This document shows, one piece after another, positions 33,414 to 42,715 of a DNA stretch of 64,000 nt (positions are counted from its first letter, which is position 1; the number at the start of each line of letters is the position of its first letter). The stretch lies in NCBI RefSeq assembly GCF_963855985.1, contig NC_087090.1, positions 16,490,501 to 16,554,500 on the forward strand, in the 5' to 3' direction. The translations under genes were made by a program, and so were the position numbers. Source of the DNA: Ostrinia nubilalis (taxonomy: Eukaryota; Arthropoda; Insecta; Lepidoptera; Crambidae). The notes beneath the pieces were generated by a model, which ran no database searches, was not told the DNA's origin, and saw nothing but the letters and a program-made list of their open reading frames with translations.

Positions 33414-33556
33414 CGAGGGTCCTGGAGAGACAGATCGAGTACGGAGCCCGGTTGGGACATGTCGTGCTGAGTCTAGCCAGGATGGAGCTCAACAACTTCT
33501 ACAAGAACGTCATGCCGGTCGCCGACTACTTCGACCAGTCCAATATGCTCATAGCG
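33414..33556 (+). repeat. Partial exon D copy 3
   Basis: Nearly identical to the intact exon D from CTGGAGAGACAGATCGAG to ATAGCG|GTGAGT, closer to the original than copy 2. As in copy 2, the 5' part and the acceptor are missing. Confidence 0.85.
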
Positions 33557-33569
33557 GTGAGTCACATAT

Positions 33570-34964
33570 AGATGACCCACGCTGAACTGTCCCGCCAAAC
33601 TCAATGACAGGGGGGCGCTACCATCGTTCAACTATATGGTTTCCAACATGGCAAAAATCGGAACTAGCGATCCGGTATTGCGCCCCACTGTCAATGTCAT
33701 GCATAGGACAGTTCAGTATTTTGGAACGGGTAGTATTTAAACGAGTGACTGTAAATTTATGTTGTAAGTGTCAAAAATAATTAATGTGGGCTAAAGAATT
33801 ACTAAGTGAGCGACTGAGTGCGAGTGACGAAAAATCAAAAGAACAGCAACTTACAAAAAAAAAATTGAGTTCCTTAAAATACAAAATGAGAAGCTTCATA
33901 ATATTTGAGCGACCTAATATTTGATTGAGTGTCAACGTTAGGTCCTGCATTTTTTTCAATATTTGGCAAATGCTTTTTTTATACTGAGCGGTATTTTTAA
34001 CTTTAATGAAGTGTTTCGAATGCAAAAACTACTTTGAAAAATACTATTATGAGCAGCGTATTATGAGCCCACATTTAAATAAAAAATGATCTTATGAAAT
34101 AAATATTTGACGGAACACTATTCTAGTAGCGAAAAAAATAAATCATTAAAATTATGAAACAATGTATTACGAAAAATGAAATAAATTTGAATTTTCTTAA
34201 ATCGAATCAACAAAAAAAAAACAAAATAAAATAAGTCGCTTCTGTCAACCCAAAAAAAGTAATCTTATTAATAAGGTTCATTGACTGGTACCTATGAGGA
34301 TTGAGGAGCTCTACCTACTCATCGTCACTGTATGATAAGTGCTGGCTTGGACTTAGCGGGCCGGCCTCGTTTTCTTTTTTGTCCAATAGGTATCAGTTTT
34401 GCTTCCAGTGTCGGTGTTGTTAGTTTGAGCCGAATTGCTAGACCCAAAACGTGTTTGCATACATATTTTGTTAAAAATTCGGGACAGTCGCCCCGCCCCC
34501 ATTCGAATTCGCGCGCTGTAACAATCTGTAGTTTTCATTAATAAAGCGTATCAAAATAAAAAACATGAGACCTCAAATATAATATCAGTAACCAATAATC
34601 ATTAATAAAGCAGCTCACAAAACTTTGCTTAGAATTAACTTTTTAGTAGTTCGTTCAGTAAAACCTCAATTAGAAAAATCTAATGTATCTTCATATTAAA
34701 GTTGCCCTCTTTGTATTTCTAGTTGCTCACTTAGTAATTTAGTCGCCCGGATAGTATTTTTATGTCTGAAATGTAATAATTAAAACCCACATTTTGTAAG
34801 CTCGTTCTGGATTTTATTATTGATCAATATTCGTCGTTAGTTTGGTAAATTTTTCGCTTACTCAAATTCATACCGCTCAAGGTATTAAAACAGTATGCCA
34901 TCATCAGTCGCAAAGTTTTTTTTTAGTCGCTCGTTTTATAATTCCCCTTTTGGAACTATACCTA
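33570..34964. repeat. Insertion in the third exon D unit, with a MITE at its left end
   Basis: This 1.4 kb separates GTGAGTCACATA from the rest of the unit. At 33577-33720 a small inverted-repeat element is visible (CTGAACTGTCC against GGACAGTTCAG, with GGGGCGC/GCGCCCC words inside). The remainder is AT-rich with repeated GAGCGAC/GTCGCTC words, lacks coding frames and is otherwise unexplained. I find no clean terminal repeat for the whole. Confidence 0.5.
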
Positions 34965-35719
34965 CTCAATACCTTTTTTAAAGTTCAGAAGAAAAAAATA
35001 GAAAGAGTTCGAAACAAATGAAGTAGGTATTTATTTAGCTCGATCTGTCCTCGCTATTTCTACCAGCCTAGACAACAAGCTGTTAGCGGTGAGTCACAAG
35101 GGGGTAAAAAAAAATGAATGCCGTATTGTTTTCAAGGCATCTCCTAAGTATAGCTGCCTCTGATCTGAGGTATAGGCATAGGCATAATATTGAGTATTAC
35201 ATAGTAGTATAGGCGTCAGCTCGAATCTTCTGAGGTACCTAACGGAGTGCGTGCGAGCAGCGATCTTCCGTATTCACGCATCACGCTTATGGCGACCCGT
35301 AGGCGGTTTTAGTGGGAAACAATGCGCATGGGGCCGACTCCCACTCTTCAATTCGAAACGAATTCGTCCATAGGCACTCCCCACGTTAGAATTAGAGATG
35401 AAACGGATATCCGGTAACTATCCGGTAGGCCGGATATCCGGCCTAAATTTACTATCCGGCCGGATACCGGATAGTAACTCACTATCCGGCCGGATACCGG
35501 ATATTTAAAAACTACGACAATTTCGTATAATAAAATGAAATACATTAATCTTTTATGGTAAATATCAATAAAATGGCTTATAATAATAACGGCTTTTATT
35601 TAAAGTCCAAAAAGCCATATTAAGGCTTCAAAAAACTTATCTCTTATTCACTGTAATGACGAATACATAAATAGTAAATATCTGTTAATGTCGAAATATT
35701 GCCAAATAAAATAGGCGAC

Positions 35720-35905
35720 CTGTTTTTAGGGTTCCGTAGCCAAATGGCAAAAAACGGAACCCTTATAGATTCGTCATAGTCATGTCTGTCCGTCCGTCCG
35801 TCCGTCCGTCTGTCCGTCCGTATATAACAGCCATTTTTTTCCGAAACTATAAGAACTATACTGTTGAAAAACTGAAACTCAAAAATTTTTTTTTCATCAA
35901 ACACA
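35720..35905 (-). repeat. Dispersed repeat with (GTCC)n microsatellite inside the hAT
   Basis: GGGTTCCGTAGCC and AAAAACGGAACCCTTAT are an internal inverted pair, followed by GTCTGTCCGTCCGTCCG. Such blocks are widespread in Lepidoptera. Non-coding. Confidence 0.6.
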
Positions 35906-36173
35906 TACGTGTGGTGTATCTATGGATAGGTCTTCAAAAATGATATCGAGGTTTCTAAAATATTTTTTTTCTAAAACGAATAGTTTGCGTGACAGACGAT
36001 TCCAAAGTGGAAAAAAGTAACTTCTAAAATAAGAAAATGAAAAATCTAAAAAAAAAACATAATATGATGTAGGTACATTACTATAAAAACTACCAACGAA
36101 AATTGTTTTGAACGAGATCTAGTAGGTAAGTAGTTTTTTTTAATACCTCGTAAATCGTAAACCGCTTATTCAA

Positions 36174-39100
36174 GTCAAGTCAAGTCAAGTCAAGTCAAAG
36201 TCAAGTCAAAATTTCTTTATTTGTTTAGACTAATAAATAGTTCTTACAAATCGTCATTTTGCTCTTAAGGAGCCTCTACATGTCTCATAATCTTTTTACC
36301 CTACCAGCGCTTCGAGACCAACATTTGGCAAGTGCTGAGAAGAAGCGCCGCAACAAACTCAGTCACCACTGTCTGCCGGTTAATATAAATAAATAGAAAT
36401 AGCAGTAGTAGGTACATTCGATTCAGGAGCAGTTCACTGAATTTACCATGCATTCTTGTATAGTGTATCTTATAAGAATGGGTATACAAAATTGCGTGGC
36501 ATATTAAACAAGGTAGTGACGTGCTAATATCTAGACTTACAGATTACATACTCAAATACTAGTAGAAATGACTCGCATACATAAGTTGGAATAACTTGGA
36601 TTGACCAGTCCCCGAAAGCAGCGCCTGTTCACAGACATGACGAGTGAACCAGCCATCGCTTCACTCGACCATATTAGAGGGAATGTAACGACCCGCCTCA
36701 CTACGCCACCACCCCAGAGACATTTTAGTGAGAATGACAATACCAAGTTATCTCTTAGAGAAAAAAAAACTAATAATAAAGCTAAGTAACAGTCCAGATT
36801 GAGAAGCATGACACTATAACATTTTAGAAAATTAGATTAGTTTATACATTACTTTTCATAGCACGATTTTAATTCTTTTTAGTGCGAGCATGAGAGGACC
36901 ATAATCCTACTCCCAGGATGACTTATCATTAAGAAAATCTCGAGTTGTATAATAGGCTTTTTTAAGCATGTGATCTTTAACTATACCTTTAAATTTATTG
37001 TACGGTAGCTCTTTATATTTATCAGGGACTTTGTTATAAAAATGGATACCTTGTCCCATAAAGGTGGCAAACACTTTATTAAGTCTAAAAGCGGGTATAG
37101 CCAATTTATTTTTATTTCTAGTATTGATTTGGTGAATATCACTTTTCTTTTTGAATTCATTAATATTTTGTTGAATAAATAGAATACAGTTTAAGATGTA
37201 TTGTGAAGCGGCCGTGAGAATGCCAATTTCTTTAAACAATTCTCTAAGGGACGCTCTTGATTTCATTTTATACAAGTATCTTATGGCACGTTTTTGCAGA
37301 ATAAATATTGTTTCAAAATCTGCAGCTTTGCCCCATAGCATGATTCCATATGACATTAGGCTATGAAAGTAGCTAAAGTAGACTAAGCGAGCTGTTGATA
37401 CATCGGTTAATGACCGTATCCTTTTTATTGCAAAAGCCGCTGAGCTGAGCTTTCCCGCCAGAGTTTCTATATGGGAGCCCCACTGGAGTTTTGAATCCAG
37501 GGTAATTCCCAGAAATACAGTAGATTCTACCAGATCGATTGCATTATTATTAAGTTCTATTTGGGTACTAACTGTTTTTACGTTAGGCAAAGAGAATTTT
37601 ATACATTTTGTTTTCTTTGCATTCAGTTGTAGATTATTTGTAGTGAACCAACTTAAAACTCTTGTTAGTGCATTATTTACATCGTCAAAGTTATTTTTAC
37701 TTCTATCAATATTAAAAATCAAAGATGTGTCATCAGCAAATAACACGATTTCGCAAGAGTCTTTAACAAAATATGGTAGATCATTAATGTATATAAGAAA
37801 CAAGAATGGACCCAGAATGGACCCCTGCGGAACTCCCATTTTCACAGGTGACCCAGAAGACAAAACACCATTTATGTCGACTTTTTGAACTCTAAAGTTT
37901 AAATAGGATTGTATTAAATCCAAAGCCGAGTCCTTTACCCCATAATAGTGCAGTTTGCGAATTAGCGTTTGATGTTCTACGCAGTCAAAAGCTTTTGAGA
38001 GATCACAGAAGACCCCTAGTGCATTTTGAGAATTTTCCCAAGCCTCGAAGATATGTTTAAGTAGTGCAACCCCGGCATCGGTGGTGGAACGACCCTTGGT
38101 AAAACCATATTGTTCACTATGAAATAGTTTATTAGAGCCAAAGTGAATCATAAGTTGCTCCTGTATGATTTTTTCAAAAATCTTGCTCAAAGCGGGCAAG
38201 ATAGAAATGGGTCTATAATTGCCAGGGTCGGTTTTGCTACCAGACTTAAATAATGGCATTAGTCTACTGTGTTTCATGAGGTCGGGGAAGATTCCCTTCT
38301 CTATGCAATTATTGAATATTATCGCTAACTGTGGGGAAATTATATCAATAATGTGTTTGACTATCTTGACAGAGATGCCCCAGATATCAGTTGTACTCTT
38401 TACATTTAAAAGATTAAAAGTTTTAGTGATATCTAATGGAGTAATATGTTTAAAAGAGAAGTGCGAGTCACAGGGTGTCACGTGGGTTTTCAATATTTCT
38501 TCAGCCTCGGAGGGAGATGACTTTAAGTTGGCAGTTGTTGCTGAAGCTATATTAACAAAAAATTTGTTAAAAGCTTCTGCTACATCTTTATCTGCAGATA
38601 TCAAATTATCGTGAACTTTGAGAGAAAAGTCATTATCTCTTGGTTTTAGTTTACCAGTCTCTCGGTTGATAACATTCCAAGTTTCTTTTATTTTATTACT
38701 GGCGTTTCCTATCTTGTCCCGAATATAAAAAGACTTAGCCATGAAGCAAACTTTCTTAAAAATTTTTGAATACTTTTTCACATGCTCAAGAAAAGATATA
38801 CTATTATTATACTTTTTCATGCCATAAAGCTCATATAACGTATTTCGACTTTTGTATATTCCCTTAGTAGCCCAGTCACTAAACTTAGATTTGGTATTTG
38901 GTTTTAATGGCTTTACAGTAAAAACTTTGTCATGTTCGGTTTTAATACATTCGAAAAGGTTATTGTAAAGAGCATCTGGGTCTCCCTGCACGTACGGCAC
39001 TAAATGCAATTTATTTCCAAGATTATTCTTAAAACGTTCTAGACGACTAATGGTTACAGGTCTACATACGGCATTTTTGTTACTTGTATTATTAGAATTA

Positions 39101-39830
39101 TTAAAAATAAATTCTACTTTAATACCACAGTGATCTGACGTAAGATTGTGTATGACAGTTTTTTTGTCAGGGACACAGCTAGAGAAAATATTATCTAGAC
39201 AAGTAGCTGTGGTTTCCGTAATTCTAGTTGGCTCCTTAAATTGACTAAACAAATTAAATGACTTAAAAAGGGAAAGTAGTCTTACAGAATATGATGATGA
39301 GCTATCTAGTAAATTGACGTTAAAATCTCCACAAACTAAGACCTTTTTGTTGCTGTTACAAGTTTTATTAAGAGCATCCTCAATAGCCGCTTCAAAAATA
39401 CCAAAGTCCCCAGAAGGGGGTCTATACACACATACAATGATGTAACTCTCAAGCTCGACACAGGAAATTTCGATAACACGCTCAACTGATAGCCCTACTA
39501 CATCTTTGCGTTCTTTACATTTAATATTATTATTGACAAATATTAAGGAGCCTCCGTGAATGGCAGACTTCCTGTAAAACGCGCTACATAACTGATAATT
39601 ATCTATGTAAAGAGAGCTTTCATATTTCTTAAGCCAGTGTTCAGTAATACACATTACATTAATGTCAAAACTTTTTAAGAAAAGCTCTAATTCTAAAACT
39701 TTGCTGGTCAAGCCTTGAATATTTTGATGAACAATCTTGAATGTTCCAGACTTGGCCTTTGTCGAGTGCCTCAGTTTAAACAACTAGTAGTAGGTACAGT
39801 CTTACAAATAACTTAAATTAAAAAGAATAT
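36174..39830 (-). mobile_element. CR1/Jockey-group LINE inside the hAT element
   Basis: The minus-strand element runs from about 39830 to a (TTGAC)n tail at 36174-36215, with the ORF at 39783-36907. The 700-bp 3' untranslated region includes a GAGTTTGTTGCGGCGCTTCT segment, as in many lepidopteran CR1-like elements. No ORF1 (gag-like) is present before the ORF, so the copy is probably 5'-truncated. The limits are approximate. Confidence 0.8.
36907..39783 (-). CDS. LINE endonuclease-reverse transcriptase (ORF2)
   Basis: An open frame of 958 codons. The N-terminal 225 residues form an AP-type endonuclease: HQNIQG (19-24), TEHW (47-50), YRPPSGDF (120-127), GDFN (152-155) and SDHCG (216-220). The reverse transcriptase follows with NYRPISILP (522-530), DLSKAFD (594-600), GVPQGSILGP (650-659) and the catalytic FADD (682-685). 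The C-terminus holds the usual helical and cysteine-poor tail. The frame begins directly after a stop with TTG, not ATG. The first in-frame ATG would cut into the endonuclease, so either the start lies in lost sequence or the copy is truncated. No internal stop exists, which suggests a young insertion. Confidence 0.9.
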   Translation of the reverse strand: MFKLRHSTKAKSGTFKIVHQNIQGLTSKVLELELFLKSFDINVMCITEHWLKKYESSLYIDNYQLCSAFYRKSAIHGGSLIFVNNNIKCKERKDVVGLSVERVIEISCVELESYIIVCVYRPPSGDFGIFEAAIEDALNKTCNSNKKVLVCGDFNVNLLDSSSSYSVRLLSLFKSFNLFSQFKEPTRITETTATCLDNIFSSCVPDKKTVIHNLTSDHCGIKVEFIFNNSNNTSNKNAVCRPVTISRLERFKNNLGNKLHLVPYVQGDPDALYNNLFECIKTEHDKVFTVKPLKPNTKSKFSDWATKGIYKSRNTLYELYGMKKYNNSISFLEHVKKYSKIFKKVCFMAKSFYIRDKIGNASNKIKETWNVINRETGKLKPRDNDFSLKVHDNLISADKDVAEAFNKFFVNIASATTANLKSSPSEAEEILKTHVTPCDSHFSFKHITPLDITKTFNLLNVKSTTDIWGISVKIVKHIIDIISPQLAIIFNNCIEKGIFPDLMKHSRLMPLFKSGSKTDPGNYRPISILPALSKIFEKIIQEQLMIHFGSNKLFHSEQYGFTKGRSTTDAGVALLKHIFEAWENSQNALGVFCDLSKAFDCVEHQTLIRKLHYYGVKDSALDLIQSYLNFRVQKVDINGVLSSGSPVKMGVPQGSILGPFLFLIYINDLPYFVKDSCEIVLFADDTSLIFNIDRSKNNFDDVNNALTRVLSWFTTNNLQLNAKKTKCIKFSLPNVKTVSTQIELNNNAIDLVESTVFLGITLDSKLQWGSHIETLAGKLSSAAFAIKRIRSLTDVSTARLVYFSYFHSLMSYGIMLWGKAADFETIFILQKRAIRYLYKMKSRASLRELFKEIGILTAASQYILNCILFIQQNINEFKKKSDIHQINTRNKNKLAIPAFRLNKVFATFMGQGIHFYNKVPDKYKELPYNKFKGIVKDHMLKKAYYTTRDFLNDKSSWE

Positions 39831-40169
39831 ATTTTTTAATTTCATAAATCAATGGTACGGAACCGTTCAATCACACACTCACGATGGCAACCGAAATCGC
39901 CCAATTTCATCAGCTCCCTAGACACGTAGCAAAATCTGACATTCTATTCGGACGGATTCGATTTTCGAAAAGTGTGACATCTCTAGTCTACTAGACCCAC
40001 TGATCGCGTTCGAAGCTCCTGTGCGGCGCTAAACTCATCACGACATGCAACGTGACAATGGGCCAACTATCCGGCCGCCGGATATCCGGCTATCCGGCCT
40101 AGCAGCTCGCCGGATATCCGGTATCCGGTATCCGGCCAAACAACTATCCGTTTCATCTCTAGTTAGAAT

Positions 40170-40547
40170 CACTAGAATTAATCATTAGAACATTAGTCTC
40201 TTCTGCAGCACAACCCTCTCTGATTTACCTGACTTACCCCCAAGGTGGGGTTGAAGAAGCATGATGTTCGCAAAATCGCCTTTTACGGCAATAATGCATA
40301 AGGCATAACTACCTTTAATGTTACAAATACCAAAACGTGTTACAAACTGATACACTTTTTCTTGACAATGCGGTTTTTGCGAAAATATTACGTAGTAAGG
40401 ACAATAACTCGTAATTATCTCTATTGTGTTATCAACGCATTATTGTTATCAAGATTAATTTATTGTATTGTAATATTGTTGATATTATTATGATTGATCC
40501 ACTTGTGAGTATAAAAAAAGATATTTAATTTCAGTCTTATTGTCAAC
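40170..40547. other. Intron sequence upstream of the tRNA gene
   Basis: AT-rich, nothing recognised. The tRNA promoter elements are internal to the gene. Confidence 0.4.
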
Positions 40548-40621
40548 GGCCCATTAGCTCAGTTGGTTAGAGCGTCGTGCTAATAACGCGAAGGTCGCGG
40601 GTTCGATCCCCTCATGGGCCA
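40548..40621 (+). tRNA. tRNA-Ile (anticodon AAT)
   Basis: A complete cloverleaf. The acceptor stem GGCCCAT/ATGGGCC pairs perfectly, the D arm is TAGCTCAGTTGGTTAGAGC, the anticodon loop CTAATAA carries AAT, and the T arm holds GGGTTCGATCCCC. The discriminator is A. A T-run (GATTTTTTTCT) starting about five bases downstream serves as RNA polymerase III terminator. The A and B boxes are intact. Intact stems and terminator set it apart from the SINE heads elsewhere. It lies in the intron between exons D and E on the same strand. Confidence 0.95.
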
Positions 40622-40639
40622 CAAGATTTTTTTCTTTGT

Positions 40640-41515
40640 CTATTTATTTTAATTACATTTTGTAAACTAAAAATTTAATATCGTATTAATTGTGTACAGG
40701 GTGGCAAATAATGGCCAAACACTCTACCAATTAAATTCGGTCTATGCTTCTATGTTAAAAGACCAGTAAGTTATTTTATTTTTGTAAAACAAATTATTTT
40801 CCCATAAATCATTTTCTTTCGGTTTCGTAGTTTAAAAATACATTACTTCTTAGAATCTAAGTATTTATTCTAATGCATCAAAAACATCAGACACCACGTT
40901 TACAAAAAATACAAAACAAAAAAATAAAAACATTTTTTTTTTTATTCTGCAACATAAATAAACGAACCAATTACCACAAAAATAAACAAATCCATCAATC
41001 GGACGTTATGATTGTGACTTCCAAACAAAGCGAAGCCTAAGTGGCGGGTAGTAGAACAAATTAGCGGTTGCGCGCATTATTGAAGCTACAGCTGCAAACT
41101 TTCTTAGAAACACTTTAATTCTAGACTCGCTGACTATTGACATGTGTTAACATAGATAGAGTAAACGAAGAATTTATCGATAAAAGTTGCGAATAAATTG
41201 TAGATTAAAAAGATAGCCGTGGTTCCAACAGAGTAAAACAGGATCAACCCCACTCTTCCCTTGGATCTTGTGATCGTGAAAAAATTATTAGTAAAATTAG
41301 TAGTAGTTTCGCGGCGCGCATTCTAGACCCACAGTTCTCTTGTGGATAACGGTGTTGGTTGTATAATTACTTGCTGTTTACATAAGGGTTGGATTGTAAT
41401 TTTTAGTATACAACTGTTTGTTTTCCTTAATAAAATAAAATAAAAATAGCGCTTTAAGGGAGAAGTCAGCATAGGTAATACTTACTCGTAAATGAAATAA
41501 AAAATTGATACAACA
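40640..41515. other. Intron sequence, nothing recognised
   Basis: AT-rich without frames or clear repeats. Confidence 0.3.
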
Positions 41516-42104
41516 TATAGCCTGACCAGGAACATAAAAACCCTGGCATAGAGGCGCTTCAATTGCATTTGATAGTGCAACACTGAGTACAGTCGTACAT
41601 GTGTTAAATTAATAGGCTAAATTTATGTATCAGGATTCAGGATTACGGGCTAATTTGATATTTTCATAAATTAACGAAAAATATTATTAAAGGTAACCTG
41701 GTTTAAATAAATTAAATGAAACCATCAATCGAGCTAGTAGGATTTATTTTATTATTCATCAATAATCAAATTCAGAACTTGAATATTCAACTGCAATGTC
41801 TGCTCATGAACGCTTCAAACTCGGTACTTCTTTCCCAATTCCATAAAATTCAAAACTTAGAAAGTGACAAAAAACTTTAAAATAGGTAGTTGAAACAGAC
41901 TACAGCTAATTTTCATAGTGGACTGTACTATACGATAAACATGTCAGTCAATTTGACAACCTTTGTCGGAAACATTATTCAATGAAAATATTGTCCGAAC
42001 CCTTAGTATTTCTCTTCGACAAATACATTAACACATCGTGAACCACTTTTCTTTCACGACTATAAAAATATTTTAGCAATTTAATTCACAAAATCAATTG
42101 CAAA

Positions 42105-42705
42105 TGTTGAGAGGGGCTATGTGTGGTCAATTAAAGGCTGACTCCAAATTACAATGAACATTTATTTCGAAAACGGACGGTCTTATATAGGAAAATATTT
42201 ACAAAATGAGACAAGGACAAAACATATACCTATTTCACAGAGAACGATTACAAACATTTTAGGGTAAGACAATAAAACGATTACCTACAAACATTATAAT
42301 AAACGGTCAGAGCGAGACAGAAGGAGAACAGTATATCTATTTCACACTACACAAATATAAATAAGATGGAGGGTACACAAATTATTGATACTGAATTTAG
42401 AATGAGATAGCCTGAACTTACAAATACATCTGTTTCATACAACATGGAAATAACACTTAAAAGACGGTACACGAATATTAATTAATAAGCAAGATAGATA
42501 AGGACAGCAAGAAGTTAGTATAGGTTTGTTTCACACAACAAAAATATTACACAAAAACAAGGGTACTTCAATAAATAAATAAAAACAGATTACCGACATC
42601 TTAAAATAAAAAATCTAGTAGTAGTCTAGGGCAAAGCAGCTCTCATCGTCCAGTGCGGCGGTGCTGCCGGTATGATGCGGACGTATGTCATGTGGTGTCG
42701 CCACA
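42105..42705 (-). repeat. Gypsy 3' LTR (601 bp)
   Basis: Matches 46178-46778 without a difference that I can see. It adjoins the polypurine tract and so is the 3' LTR. Confidence 0.93.
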
Positions 42706-42715
42706 TAGCTCCCCC

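Larger units (their letters stand above)
32514..35348 (+). repeat. Tandem array of exon D 3' part plus intron, period about 510 bp
   Basis: After exon D the intron start (GTGAGTCACATAC, then AGCTCGAT(T/C)TGTCCTCGCT) and a stretch with GCGCATGGGGCCGACTCCCA recur three times, from 32514, from 33048 and, after an insertion, from about 34965. Two units end in a copy of exon D from its CTGGAG position onward. Within each intron unit a further decayed exon D end is visible (ACAACAAG(T/C)TGTTAGCGGTGA at about 32620, 33160 and 35075). The third unit is split by 33570-34964, and its tail is interrupted by the hAT element at 35393. Confidence 0.85.
35393..40161. mobile_element. hAT-like DNA transposon, 4.77 kb, carrying a LINE
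   Basis: The ends TAGAGATGAAACGGATA and TATCCGTTTCATCTCTA are perfect 17-bp inverted repeats. The 8-bp target GTTAGAAT is present on both sides (35385-35392 and 40162-40169), the hallmark of hAT insertion. Dense subterminal CCGGATA/TATCCGG words occur at 35400-35510 and 40065-40140. No hAT transposase frame is seen. The interior has a dispersed repeat with a GTCC microsatellite and a LINE (about 36174-39830). It is a non-autonomous element. Confidence 0.9.

Noticed and set aside
37643..38614. Plus-strand frames of 81 and 131 codons within the LINE
   Set aside because: They are antisense shadows of the reverse transcriptase ORF.
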